Part shown: piece after piece, positions 50,929-59,588 of the stretch | How the letters are laid out: every line of letters begins with the position of its first letter | Numbering within the stretch: the first letter of the stretch is position 1 | Origin: JANLVI01 sp031363915 | GTDB taxonomy: Bacteria > Vulcanimicrobiota > Vulcanimicrobiia > Vulcanimicrobiales > Vulcanimicrobiaceae | Direction of reading: 5' to 3' | DNA length: 64,000 nucleotides | NCBI GenBank assembly: GCA_031363915.1 | Contig: JANLVI010000015.1 | Location: forward strand, 1-64,000 | Position numbers and translations under genes: made by a program | The notes under the pieces: model-generated | Told to the model about the DNA's origin: nothing | Database searches by the model: none | The model's input: the letters and a program-made list of their open reading frames with translations, nothing else

Positions 50929-52779
50929 ATGCCTGCATTACCGCGCAGAATCGCCTTAACCGCTCTTGCCGCGCTCTGCGCGGTGACGTGGACTGCGCCG
51001 GTCGGTGCGCGCGCTGAGGGAGCGTCCGCCTCGAAGCCGGGAACCGGGGTCGCGCGGCTGAGCCTGGTGGATGGCGAAGTCAACGTTCAACGCGGTGATT
51101 CAAACGGCTACACGACGGCTGCGGTGATCAACACGCCGGTGCTCGGCGCCGATTACGTGACGACCGGCGACAAAGCGCACGCTGAACTGCAATTCGACGG
51201 ATCGACGATGGTGCGGTTGAATTCCGGCGTTCAGATGCGTCTCATGCACGTCGATACGAAGAGCCGCGAACTGCAACTCGCAGTCGGCACGATCGAGTTG
51301 CGTCTGCTGCGCGGAACCGACGGGACCTCGACCGTCGACACGTCTTCGATTTCGATCAAGCCGTTGCATAGCGGCAGTTATCGCGTAACGGTCACGCCCG
51401 AAGGCGAAACGGATTTCACCGTACGCGACGGTAGTGCTGAAGTCGACACGCCGCAAGGCACGCAGACGATCGATGCGGGTGTGACGCTCGTTGCGAGCGG
51501 CCCGGCCGATGCGCCGACGACGTCGACGCACGACGCGCTCGCCTTGGATGACTTTGATACGTTCAACAAAAACCGCGATCGCATTCGGGGCCGTGCGCTC
51601 GCATCAAACGCATACGTCAATCGCGACATCGACGGTGCCGACGATCTGGATCGCTACGGTCGCTGGGCCGACGACTCAAGTTACGGCCACGTCTGGATTC
51701 CGGCGAACACCGCATCCAACTGGTCGCCGTATCGCGACGGCCGCTGGGTGTGGGAAGACGGCTACGGTTGGACGTGGATTGCAGCCGAGCCGTGGGGTTG
51801 GGCGCCGTATCATTACGGCCGCTGGTCTCACTCGCCGGCCTACGGTTGGGCGTGGTATCCGCCGCCATCGAATTACGCTGCGGTCTACAGTCCTGCGCTC
51901 GTTGCGTTTCTCTCGTTCGGTAACGTGAGCCTTGGTTTCGGCAACGTCGGCTGGGTGCCGCTCGCGCCGTACGAACCGTATTATCCCTTCGGTTACGGCT
52001 GGGGCAATACGACCGTCATCAACAACCTCACTAACGTTACCAATGTCACGAACGTGACCAACGTGACGAACGTGACGCCGACGACGGGCAACTATCGCAA
52101 CGCGTTCGTCAAAGGCGCCGTCGTGGGCGTGAGCGTCTCGCATTTCCGGGAAGGCCGGTTCGAACATCCCGTCGCAATCGGCGCAGCGCAGTTGCGCAGT
52201 GCCGTTGTCGTAAGCGGTGCGCTGCCGATCGTGCCGACGACAGCGAACTTACGTTATTCGATGCGCGCCGTTGGCTCGCAAGCGAGCACGCCCGCATTCA
52301 CGCGCGCCTACGCCGGGAATGCGACGCCGGTCGCACGCGTCCCATTCGAGCAACAACGCCGACGCGTGGAGACGATCGTGACGCGCGCGATGCAAAACGT
52401 TACGGTCGCTCAGCCCGTGCCGCGTCGCACCCTTCTCGCGCCCCTCGTCACGCCCAGGGCACCGGCGGTCGTAAGGTCGGCCCACGTCTTGCAGCCCGCA
52501 ACGAACGATCCGTGGACCCGCTTCAACGCAGCGCGTGCAACAACGGAGACGCCGCACCGCTCGACGACGACCGTGACGATGCCGAGTTCGCCGTCGTATG
52601 CCGCTCCGCGACGAATCCAGGCACCGGATTCGCAGTCCAGCCCCGCGCGTGCTGCCGAGATTCGCCCCACGCCGCCCGTGCGACGTGAACCGGAGTCGCG
52701 CCCGTCGCCGCGCGAAAAAGTGGCGCCCGAACGGCACGCGGATCGCAAGCCCGAGCCGACGCGCACACCCGGAAGATAG
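50929..52779 (+). CDS. FecR-domain surface protein with DUF6600-like aromatic repeats
   Basis: 616 residues with a signal peptide (LTALAALCAVTWTAPVGARA). Residues about 40-170 form a FecR-type domain (LSLVDGEVNVQRG, GDKAHAELQFDGSTMVRLN, VRDGSAEVDTPQG). Residues about 225-330 are Trp/Tyr/Gly repeats (YRDGRWVWEDGYGWTW, YHYGRWSHSPAYGWAW), the DUF6600 pattern. Residues 366-383 are NLT followed by five NVT triplets. The last 200 residues are Arg/Pro/Thr-rich and probably disordered. Unlike classical FecR there is no transmembrane anti-sigma segment, so an extracytoplasmic structural or adhesive role is inferred. Confidence 0.85.
   Translation: MPALPRRIALTALAALCAVTWTAPVGARAEGASASKPGTGVARLSLVDGEVNVQRGDSNGYTTAAVINTPVLGADYVTTGDKAHAELQFDGSTMVRLNSGVQMRLMHVDTKSRELQLAVGTIELRLLRGTDGTSTVDTSSISIKPLHSGSYRVTVTPEGETDFTVRDGSAEVDTPQGTQTIDAGVTLVASGPADAPTTSTHDALALDDFDTFNKNRDRIRGRALASNAYVNRDIDGADDLDRYGRWADDSSYGHVWIPANTASNWSPYRDGRWVWEDGYGWTWIAAEPWGWAPYHYGRWSHSPAYGWAWYPPPSNYAAVYSPALVAFLSFGNVSLGFGNVGWVPLAPYEPYYPFGYGWGNTTVINNLTNVTNVTNVTNVTNVTPTTGNYRNAFVKGAVVGVSVSHFREGRFEHPVAIGAAQLRSAVVVSGALPIVPTTANLRYSMRAVGSQASTPAFTRAYAGNATPVARVPFEQQRRRVETIVTRAMQNVTVAQPVPRRTLLAPLVTPRAPAVVRSAHVLQPATNDPWTRFNAARATTETPHRSTTTVTMPSSPSYAAPRRIQAPDSQSSPARAAEIRPTPPVRREPESRPSPREKVAPERHADRKPEPTRTPGR
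52024..52077 (+). repeat. 9-base coding microrepeat (Asn-Val-Thr)
   Basis: Six consecutive 9-base units of the form AAC-GTN-ACN (first unit AAC-CTC-ACT), giving NLT then five NVT triplets in the FecR/DUF6600 protein. The copies differ at third positions, so the protein repeat is kept while the DNA has drifted. Confidence 0.85.
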
Positions 52780-52803
52780 ACGCGTATCCCGAACGAGGCG
52801 CAT

Positions 52804-53652
52804 ATGTCATTCGATGACGTCCGCGCCTCACTCGAAGCAATCGGCGCAGCCGAACGCAACGAACCGCTGATCGACCCGGACAACGGTACGCGCTGGTGGC
52901 TACACGAAAAACGCACCGCGCGCTGCGTCGTTCTGCTGCACGGCTTCACGAACAACCCGCGTCAGTATGCGAAGCTCGGTCCGTACCTCCACGACGCCGG
53001 CTACAACGTGATCGCTCCACGTTTCGCTTACCACGGGTTTCGCGATCGGATGACGACGGCGCTCGCGCGGCTGACGATGAACGATTTGATCGAGACGACC
53101 GTGCAGGCCGTCACCCTTGCGGCGAGCGCTGGAAAACGCGTCGACGTCGCGGGCATTTCCCTTGGCGGCGCGATCGCGGCGTGGCTTGCACCGCGCGTCG
53201 CGATCCATACCGCCGTTGTCATCGCCCCGTTCTTCGGGATCAAACCGATCTACGGCCGAGCGAACGATGCGCTCGGTTCGATCTTGGAACGGTTGCCCAA
53301 TGCCTTCATCTGGTGGGATCCGATCCACAAAGAGCAGCAACTGCCGCGGCACGGCTATCCGCGTTTTTCTACGCACGCGCTCGGCCAGACGATCAAACTT
53401 TCGGCAGAAACGGAAAACGCGGGCTGGCGTAAGTCGGGGCGCGTGATCGGTTTGCTCAACGCAAACGATCCGATCGTCAACAACGCGTTCGCAACCCGAC
53501 GGCTGGAGGCGCTGCGAGCGCGCGGACTCGACGTGCGCATCGAGTTTCGCGCCGATCTTCCCAAACAGCACGACATCATCGAGCCCACACTCGAGGGCGC
53601 GCCGATCGCGATCAGTTATCCGTGGATCTTGAGCGCGCTCGGCGGTCCGTAA
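52804..53652 (+). CDS. Alpha/beta hydrolase (carboxylesterase/thermostable monoglyceride lipase-like)
   Basis: 282 residues: CVVLLHGFTNNPRQY (oxyanion HG), nucleophile Ser in VAGISLGGAIA, acid Asp in NANDPIVN, and His in KQHDIIEP, a complete triad. No signal peptide. Its 3' end overlaps the converging PAP2 gene by 37 bases. Follows the FecR protein by 24 bases on the same strand. The substrate, probably a lipid ester, is not determined. Confidence 0.87.
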   Translation: MSFDDVRASLEAIGAAERNEPLIDPDNGTRWWLHEKRTARCVVLLHGFTNNPRQYAKLGPYLHDAGYNVIAPRFAYHGFRDRMTTALARLTMNDLIETTVQAVTLAASAGKRVDVAGISLGGAIAAWLAPRVAIHTAVVIAPFFGIKPIYGRANDALGSILERLPNAFIWWDPIHKEQQLPRHGYPRFSTHALGQTIKLSAETENAGWRKSGRVIGLLNANDPIVNNAFATRRLEALRARGLDVRIEFRADLPKQHDIIEPTLEGAPIAISYPWILSALGGP

Positions 53653-54287
53653 GGGGGCGATGCGCCGATGACGCCGAGGTGTGCGGCGATTGCGACCGCA
53701 ACGCAAAGCCATGCGCAGCCAAAGAGCATCCCGCCCAGCACGTCCGTCGGGTAATGCGCGGCAAGCGAGAGCCGCGACCACGGGATGCCGACGACGCAGA
53801 TGACGAGCGCGGTTACGATTGCGCCCGCGAGCGCGCGCGGGAACGTCGTGTTGGTGGCGACGAGTGCGGCGAGACCGCCGAAAAAGACGACGGCGGTGAC
53901 GCTGTGCCCACTCGGAAAAGAATGATCGCGCTCGGCTTTGGCGATCCAATAGTCAGGGCGCGCGCGCCGGAAGATCAGTTTGATCCCACTCGTCGCACCC
54001 TGCGCGAGCGTCTGCAAAACGAGCAGTGAGGCGACAGGCACGACCCCGGCGCGATCGAGGAACGCCACGAGGAGCGCGAGCGCACCGATGCTCGCAATTG
54101 CCGGTCCGCGTCCGAGTAGCGTGAAGAAGCGTGCGAGCGGCAGCGAGCGGCCGCGTAGCACGATCGCCTCAACATCGAATCCGTGCGGTGTCTGATCGGT
54201 GATGCGTCGGCCGAGGGCCAGAACGGATGCAAACAGAAGGCCGGCAACGATCCACAAGCCGCCCGCGAGAAGCGGGCTAGGTATCAT
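53616..54287 (-). CDS. PAP2 family phosphatase
   Basis: 223 residues, about six transmembrane helices, with the three PAP2 motifs in order: KLIFRRARP, PSGHS and SRLSLAAHYPTD. Integral membrane enzyme removing phosphate from phosphatidic acid, undecaprenyl pyrophosphate or similar. The start overlaps the lipid kinase stop by 11 bases; the C-terminal codons overlap the converging hydrolase. Confidence 0.92.
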   Translation of the reverse strand: MIPSPLLAGGLWIVAGLLFASVLALGRRITDQTPHGFDVEAIVLRGRSLPLARFFTLLGRGPAIASIGALALLVAFLDRAGVVPVASLLVLQTLAQGATSGIKLIFRRARPDYWIAKAERDHSFPSGHSVTAVVFFGGLAALVATNTTFPRALAGAIVTALVICVVGIPWSRLSLAAHYPTDVLGGMLFGCAWLCVAVAIAAHLGVIGASPPYGPPSALKIHG

Positions 54288-55164
54288 CGTTGAAGGTGGG
54301 TGCCACGATCACGCGCAGCGCGAGCCGCGCGATCGAAAACCGCGCCGGCGTGGTTCCGTATGCAAAGCCGTCGATACTCAGCGGCTCCTTGGGTTTGGTT
54401 TTAACGGTGATTTTTTTTGCCGAAAAGCGATGTGCGTCGGGCAGCCAGCCCGCAAGGCCCATCGCCATCGCAACGTATGTTCGCGCGATCTCCAGGTGGC
54501 TCACGCCGCTAGTCGTGAAGAACGCGAGTCGGCCGTCGACGATGTTTGCCTCCGGCGTGAGCGGTTGTTTGCCGAAATACCGGCCGCTCGCGATGACCAT
54601 CTGCTGCGTGTTGAGCTTGAGGTCGTTGTCGTCGGCTCGGATCTTGGCTTTGAACGGGCGATGTTGCAAGAACGGTTTGATGCCGCCGATCGCGTAGGCG
54701 AGCGGGCCGACGAAATTCTTGAGCGTGCGGTCCGTCGACGCTCCGATTTCCGCGGGCAAGCCGATCGTCGCAAAATTCGCAAAGTACTTTTTGTTCACAA
54801 CGCCGAGATCGACGCTGACCGTGCGTTCGGCCGCGATGATGTCGAGCGCTTTCTCGATATCCTCGCCGATCCCGAGTGTGAGCGCAAAGCTGTTGCCCGT
54901 GCCCAGCGGCAGCACGCCGAGGATCGTCGCTCTGTGCGCAAGGGCGTTGACAGCCTGCGCCATCGTTCCGTCGCCGCCGCCGACGATGACGTGCGTCGCG
55001 CCCTTCTTGACGGCTTTCTTGACGGTCGTCGTCACGCCGTCGCTGCCCTCGAGCAGGTGCATTGCCGCCGTTTCGATCCCGCGTTCGGCGAGCATTCGGG
55101 GCAGCTGTTCGACGTAGTGCCGGGTCCTATTGGAGTGCAGATTTAGGACGACGGTTGCTCGCAT
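54277..55164 (-). CDS. Diacylglycerol/lipid kinase family protein
   Basis: 295 residues with the DagK/YegS catalytic motif VIVGGGDGTMAQAVN, PLGTGNSFA, and SIDGF in the C-terminal half. Phosphorylates diacylglycerol, sphingoid or related lipid with ATP. It overlaps the PAP2 gene, so kinase and phosphatase are co-expressed and could act in opposite directions on the same lipid pool. It lies 44 bases after the SpoIIE gene. Confidence 0.93.
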   Translation of the reverse strand: MRATVVLNLHSNRTRHYVEQLPRMLAERGIETAAMHLLEGSDGVTTTVKKAVKKGATHVIVGGGDGTMAQAVNALAHRATILGVLPLGTGNSFALTLGIGEDIEKALDIIAAERTVSVDLGVVNKKYFANFATIGLPAEIGASTDRTLKNFVGPLAYAIGGIKPFLQHRPFKAKIRADDNDLKLNTQQMVIASGRYFGKQPLTPEANIVDGRLAFFTTSGVSHLEIARTYVAMAMGLAGWLPDAHRFSAKKITVKTKPKEPLSIDGFAYGTTPARFSIARLALRVIVAPTFNDDT

Positions 55165-55208
55165 GCTCGAGGACGTACCCTGGGACGTGCGGTGGAAACC
55201 TTTTGGTG

Positions 55209-56636
55209 TTAACGCGCGCGGAGAAAAGCGGTGTTCACGGGGATCACGCTGCGGATTTCCGGGGGGCGACCTTCGGCAGTGCGGTCGACGAGCGTCCAGT
55301 CATGTCCGGCATCGACATCCAAAAAGGCGATCGTCATGATGGCCACATCGTCGGTGGAGTTCGCCTCGCCGAAGACCTCGTCGCGCATCGTTTGGGCGGC
55401 ATTCGTCCCTCCGTCGCGCGCGGCGGCAAGGGCGCCCGCGAGCAGGCGCTCCTCGCCGCGAATGAGGTCGCGGTCGAATTCGAGTGCACCGTCGGTGTAG
55501 AGCACGAGCATGGCGTTCGGCGCCGCTTGCGCGACGAACGAACGGTAGGAAATGCCGGGAAATAGTCCGAGTGGAATTCCCTCGCTCGGCAGAAACGTCG
55601 CCAAGTCGGTGACGAGGATCGGTGCCGGATGTCCGGCGGTCGCGTAGGTGATCTGGCAGTTGCGCGGGTCGATGTATCCGCAAACCGCCGTTACCATCGT
55701 TGGATCTTGCAGCAGCAAATTGGCGTTGGCGCGTTCGAGTACGGCGGCAGGATCGTTTTCGTGCAGTGCCGCTGAGATAATCGCTTGGCGCGCGCGGCTC
55801 ATCGTCACCGCCGCGGCGACGCCGTGACCGGCGACGTCGCCGATGGAGAAGAGAATGCGGCCGTCGGGCAGTTCGAATGCGTCGTACCAATCGCCGCCGA
55901 CGTTGGCATCGGTACTCGCCGGGAGATAGATCGCGCTAAAATCGATGTTCGCAACGTCAGGCAGCCGTTTCTGCATGAACGCCTCGGTGAGTGCATCGGC
56001 GATCTGCTTTTCAACTTCGTAGAGCGCGCGAGCTCCGTCTGCCGCGGCGCGCAGGCGCGCCGCGTTGCGCACGATCGTGACATACACCCCACCGACGACG
56101 AGCAGGACGAGGACCGCAACGAAGATGATCTGCGCGAGGATAGTGCCGACCGCGCGATCGGCCTGTGTCGATGCGGTTTCGAGTGCCGCGAAGAGCGTTT
56201 GGTCGTCGGCGCGGAATCGATCGACGAGTCGTTTTCCATCGCGCTGGAGACGCAACGCATCGCGGCGAAAACGATTGCTGACGAGCGGCTTACCGACCCG
56301 TTCGACCCACTGCCGTTCGATGCGCCGCTCGGCGGCGACGGTCGGAAGCAAAGCGGCTAGTCCCACCGTGGGCAAGGTCGACTCAAACGCGGTCGCCGCA
56401 TCGGAGAACTCCGCGATCCCTCGCGTGTACGGTTCGAGAAACACCGGGTCGCCGGTACTCGTATAACCGCGCATCCCGGTTTCTTCATCGATTTGAGCAC
56501 GAAAGAGAATCGCACGTGCTCCTCGCGCTTGGCGGATATCGGCTTGAAAACCGCCCGCGCGGTTGACCGTTACGACCATCCACGCCGTTGCAACGACGAA
56601 CGTGAGGAAGGCGAGGACCAGCCATCCGAAGCCCAA
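55209..56636 (-). CDS. CHASE3-SpoIIE membrane serine phosphatase
   Basis: 475 residues: TM helix (LVLAFLTFVVATAWMVVTV), a CHASE3-type sensor with EETGMRGYTSTGDP, a second TM helix (about 172-196), a short coiled linker and a PP2C/SpoIIE domain with VGGDWYDAFELPDGRI, IGDVAGHGVAAA, LVLYTDGALE and STDDVAIMTI. The metal-binding Asp residues are all present. Such proteins dephosphorylate anti-sigma antagonists (RsbU-type). No anti-sigma or antagonist gene is next to it. The start is TTG 56636; the frame stays open upstream without a better start codon. Confidence 0.9.
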   Translation of the reverse strand: MGFGWLVLAFLTFVVATAWMVVTVNRAGGFQADIRQARGARAILFRAQIDEETGMRGYTSTGDPVFLEPYTRGIAEFSDAATAFESTLPTVGLAALLPTVAAERRIERQWVERVGKPLVSNRFRRDALRLQRDGKRLVDRFRADDQTLFAALETASTQADRAVGTILAQIIFVAVLVLLVVGGVYVTIVRNAARLRAAADGARALYEVEKQIADALTEAFMQKRLPDVANIDFSAIYLPASTDANVGGDWYDAFELPDGRILFSIGDVAGHGVAAAVTMSRARQAIISAALHENDPAAVLERANANLLLQDPTMVTAVCGYIDPRNCQITYATAGHPAPILVTDLATFLPSEGIPLGLFPGISYRSFVAQAAPNAMLVLYTDGALEFDRDLIRGEERLLAGALAAARDGGTNAAQTMRDEVFGEANSTDDVAIMTIAFLDVDAGHDWTLVDRTAEGRPPEIRSVIPVNTAFLRAR

Positions 56637-56775
56637 GTCACGAGTCGGCGGAGAGAAGCGCGGTCGCGCTTCACGGGAGGTCGAGAATCCGATAGTCGTG
56701 TCCAGACGGGAACGGCGCCGATCGCTGGCTCCGGTTACCTGCCTTACGGCAACGAATCCGCTCCCCCTTGCCGCT

Positions 56776-57051
56776 TTAGTGGACGGTGACCGGCGGACGA
56801 ACGATTCCCAGGCCGCTGAGGTGGGGTTCGCCGGAGCGTACGAACCAATTCAGGAGCAGCGCGAGGAGCGCCGCATCATCGAGGATGCCGATAAGAGGAA
56901 TATCGCCCAGTATGTTGAGCGGAGAGAGAATAAAGACGGCTGCTAGCAGCGTCAGCACCTTGAGCCGGAGCGGGATCCGTTTATCCCCGAAGAGTTCGAA
57001 TGCGCGTACGGCCGTGGTGCGAAGCGAGAAGAACAGGCGGAAGAGTTTCAT
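56776..57051 (-). CDS. YkvA/DUF1232-like small membrane protein
   Basis: 91 residues from ATG 57051: a basic N-terminal segment, then LLAAVFILSPLNILGDIPLIGILDDAALLALLL, a hydrophobic pair with the DxIP...G.LDD pattern of DUF1232. Function of the family is unknown. It lies just upstream of the SpoIIE gene on the same strand and is divergent to the binding-protein gene at 57161. Confidence 0.78.
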   Translation of the reverse strand: MKLFRLFFSLRTTAVRAFELFGDKRIPLRLKVLTLLAAVFILSPLNILGDIPLIGILDDAALLALLLNWFVRSGEPHLSGLGIVRPPVTVH

Positions 57052-57160
57052 AGTGGTGCGTATTCCGGCTCCCGAATGAATGTTTCGCGGAGCGCTCCGT
57101 CGGCCAAGCCGTGAAGGCAACCGTCCAGGCCGAGCCTTTCTTTGCCGCGAACGGGCGGCG

Positions 57161-58789
57161 ATGCGGCGTGTAATGTGGCTTTTGACAGTTCTGCTTTTGG
57201 TTTCGTGTTCGACGATCGCGGGCGGATCTGCGGGGGGCGAGCGGCATCCTTGGACCAAACCCGGCGTGCTCCGAATCGCAAGCCTCTCCGATCCCGATAC
57301 GCTCAGTCCGCTCATCGGCAACTTCCAGATCGATTTCGATCTTGCGATGTTCTGGGGCGGGTTTCTCTTCAACTACGACGACCACGACCGGCTGGTACCG
57401 GAACTTGCTACCGAGGAACCGACGAGCGCCAACCGCGGGATCTCGCGTGACGGCAAGACGATCGTTTACCACTTGCGCCAGGGCGTGAAGTGGCACGACG
57501 GCGTGCCTTTCGATGCCGACGACGTGATTTTCACTTGGCATGCGATCATGAATCCGAAGAACAACGTCGGTATCCGCGTCGGCTACGATCGCATCACCTC
57601 GATCGACAAGCGCGACGAGCACACGATCGCCGTGCATCTTGCCGGTCCGTACGCGCCGTTCGTCGGCACGTTCCTCACGCAGTCTGCGATTCCGATCCCG
57701 GTGTACCCGCGTCACTTGCTCGAGAAATTCCCCGATCTCAACCAAAATCCGTACAACAGTAAGCCGGTCGGGACCGGACCGTTCAAGGTCCAAGCGTGGC
57801 ATCGCGGGAGCGTAATCCGGATGGTCGCAAACGACGACTATTGGCGCGGGAAACCCAAGCTGCGCGAAGTCGACTACCAGCCGATTCCAAGTGAGAACAC
57901 GATCCTCACGGCGCTGCGCGCGCACGACGTCGATCTCTGGTTCAACGCGAGTTCGCCAAACGTGCCGGCGATGAAAGGCATCGAGCACATCGACGTGCAT
58001 CTCGTTCCGTTCGTGCAATTCGGCATGCTCGCGCTCAACAGCTCGCGCCCGATCACCGGCGACCTGCGCGTTCGTCGTGCGCTGCAGTTGGGTCTGGATC
58101 GCAGGCGCATCGTCGATCAGATCACGTACGGTGTGAACCAAGTCGGCGAGGGAGATCAGCCGAGCGCCATTTGGGCGCACGATGCGCGCTTGAAGCTCGT
58201 TGCGTTCGACCCTCTGCGCGCGCGCGCGCTGCTCGATGCCGCGGGATGGGTTCCCGGACCGGGCGGCGTCCGCGTGAAAGACGGAACGCCGCTCGCGCTC
58301 ACGATGGTCGTCACCTCGGGTGATGCGATCGCGAACCGTCTGGCCGTGGTGACACAGAGCCAGTGGCGCGCGATCGGCGTCGACCTCAACGTCAAACCGT
58401 ATGCGACCGCGCAGCTCTACGCATCGTTCGGCGCAGGCGGCATCTTGCAAACGAGCAAGTTCGACATCGCCTACTTCAATTGGTCCTCGGGCGTCGATCC
58501 CGACGACTCGCCTCTCGTGATGTGCGATCAGTTTCCGCCCGCCGGGCAGAACAATTTCCGCTACTGCAACCACGACGTCGACCGCCAAGAGCGGCTCGCG
58601 CTTGCGACCTACAACCGTGCCGCGCGCAAACGCGCCTACGACCGCATCCAAGCCGACATCGCGGCCGACGTCCCGTTCATCACGCTCTGGTTCAACCGTC
58701 AAGTCAACGTGACGAGTGATGACTTCAAAAACTTCAAACCGGCGCACGCCGTGACACCGTACTGGAATACGTGGGAGTATTCGATCTAA
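57161..58789 (+). CDS. Oligopeptide-type ABC substrate-binding lipoprotein (SBP_bac_5)
   Basis: 542 residues with a lipoprotein signal (WLLTVLLLVSC, Cys16), then LRIASLSDPDTLSPLIG, YHLRQGVKWHDGVPFDADDVIFTW, GTGPFKVQAW and RRALQLGLDR. Binds peptides or other solutes in the periplasm, anchored to a membrane. Shares the FGAGGIL ... DPDDS block with the protein at 22627-24234, so the two are paralogues. No permease or ATPase gene is nearby. Confidence 0.93.
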   Translation: MRRVMWLLTVLLLVSCSTIAGGSAGGERHPWTKPGVLRIASLSDPDTLSPLIGNFQIDFDLAMFWGGFLFNYDDHDRLVPELATEEPTSANRGISRDGKTIVYHLRQGVKWHDGVPFDADDVIFTWHAIMNPKNNVGIRVGYDRITSIDKRDEHTIAVHLAGPYAPFVGTFLTQSAIPIPVYPRHLLEKFPDLNQNPYNSKPVGTGPFKVQAWHRGSVIRMVANDDYWRGKPKLREVDYQPIPSENTILTALRAHDVDLWFNASSPNVPAMKGIEHIDVHLVPFVQFGMLALNSSRPITGDLRVRRALQLGLDRRRIVDQITYGVNQVGEGDQPSAIWAHDARLKLVAFDPLRARALLDAAGWVPGPGGVRVKDGTPLALTMVVTSGDAIANRLAVVTQSQWRAIGVDLNVKPYATAQLYASFGAGGILQTSKFDIAYFNWSSGVDPDDSPLVMCDQFPPAGQNNFRYCNHDVDRQERLALATYNRAARKRAYDRIQADIAADVPFITLWFNRQVNVTSDDFKNFKPAHAVTPYWNTWEYSI

Positions 58790-58797
58790 GGACGGTC

Positions 58798-59541
58798 CTA
58801 ACGTCCGCCGCTAACCGAGAGCACGGCGCCGGTGACGTACGATGCGGCCGGTGAGAGCAGCCACAGAATCGACTCGGCGACTTCCTCGGCGCGACCGGGG
58901 CGCTTCATCGGGATGTTCGGCGCGAGGCGCGAGGCGCGGTCGGGCGCACCGGACTTGGCGTGAATTCCCGTATCGATGAGCCCCGGCGAGACGGCGTTGA
59001 CTCGAATGCCTTCGGTTGCCACTTCTCGCGCAAGGCCGATCGTGAGCGTGTCGATCGCACCTTTGGAGACCGCATAGTGAATGAATTCTCCGCCGCTTCC
59101 CAAGCGTGAGGCCGCCGACGACACGTTGACGATCGCGCCGCCCGCGCCGCCGTGTTTGGTCGACATACGTTTGACCGCTTCGCGCGCGCAGAGCATCGAG
59201 CCGGTAACGTTGACCGCGAGCACGCGTTCGATCGTCGCCGCGTCGATTTCATCGAGGCGGGCGAGCGGACCGGTGATCCCGGCATTGTTGACCAGCGCCG
59301 TCACCGGCCCGAGTTCGCGCGTTGCGCTGGCGAAGAGTTCGACAACGTCGGCTTCGTGCGAGACGTCACCGCGCACCGCAATCGCCGAACCGCCGAGCGC
59401 GCCGATCTCCGCGACCACGGCATACGCCGCGGCGTCGTCGCGCGAATAGTTGATCGCGACGGCGTAGCCGCGCGTCGCCGCAAGGCGCGCGACGGCCGCC
59501 CCGATGCCCGAACTACCGCCCGTTACGATCAACGTTTCCAT
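58798..59541 (-). CDS. SDR family oxidoreductase
   Basis: 247 residues from ATG 59541: TGGSSGIGAAVARLAA cofactor motif, ALVNNAGITG, NVSSAASRLGSGG Ser, YAVSKGAIDT with Tyr and Lys, and a GAVLSVSGGR end. Resembles YgfF/glucose-1-dehydrogenase-type SDRs. Its 3' end is 8 bases from the binding-protein gene (convergent). Substrate unknown. Confidence 0.9.
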   Translation of the reverse strand: METLIVTGGSSGIGAAVARLAATRGYAVAINYSRDDAAAYAVVAEIGALGGSAIAVRGDVSHEADVVELFASATRELGPVTALVNNAGITGPLARLDEIDAATIERVLAVNVTGSMLCAREAVKRMSTKHGGAGGAIVNVSSAASRLGSGGEFIHYAVSKGAIDTLTIGLAREVATEGIRVNAVSPGLIDTGIHAKSGAPDRASRLAPNIPMKRPGRAEEVAESILWLLSPAASYVTGAVLSVSGGR

Positions 59542-59588
59542 CGTGGGCCGTTCCACCGGGCACGACACGGCCCCTTACGGGGAGGATC

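Noticed and set aside
56981..58747. Reverse-strand open frame of 588 codons opposite the second binding protein
   Set aside because: Arg/Val-rich mirror of a recognised SBP_bac_5 gene; no domain and no signal peptide.
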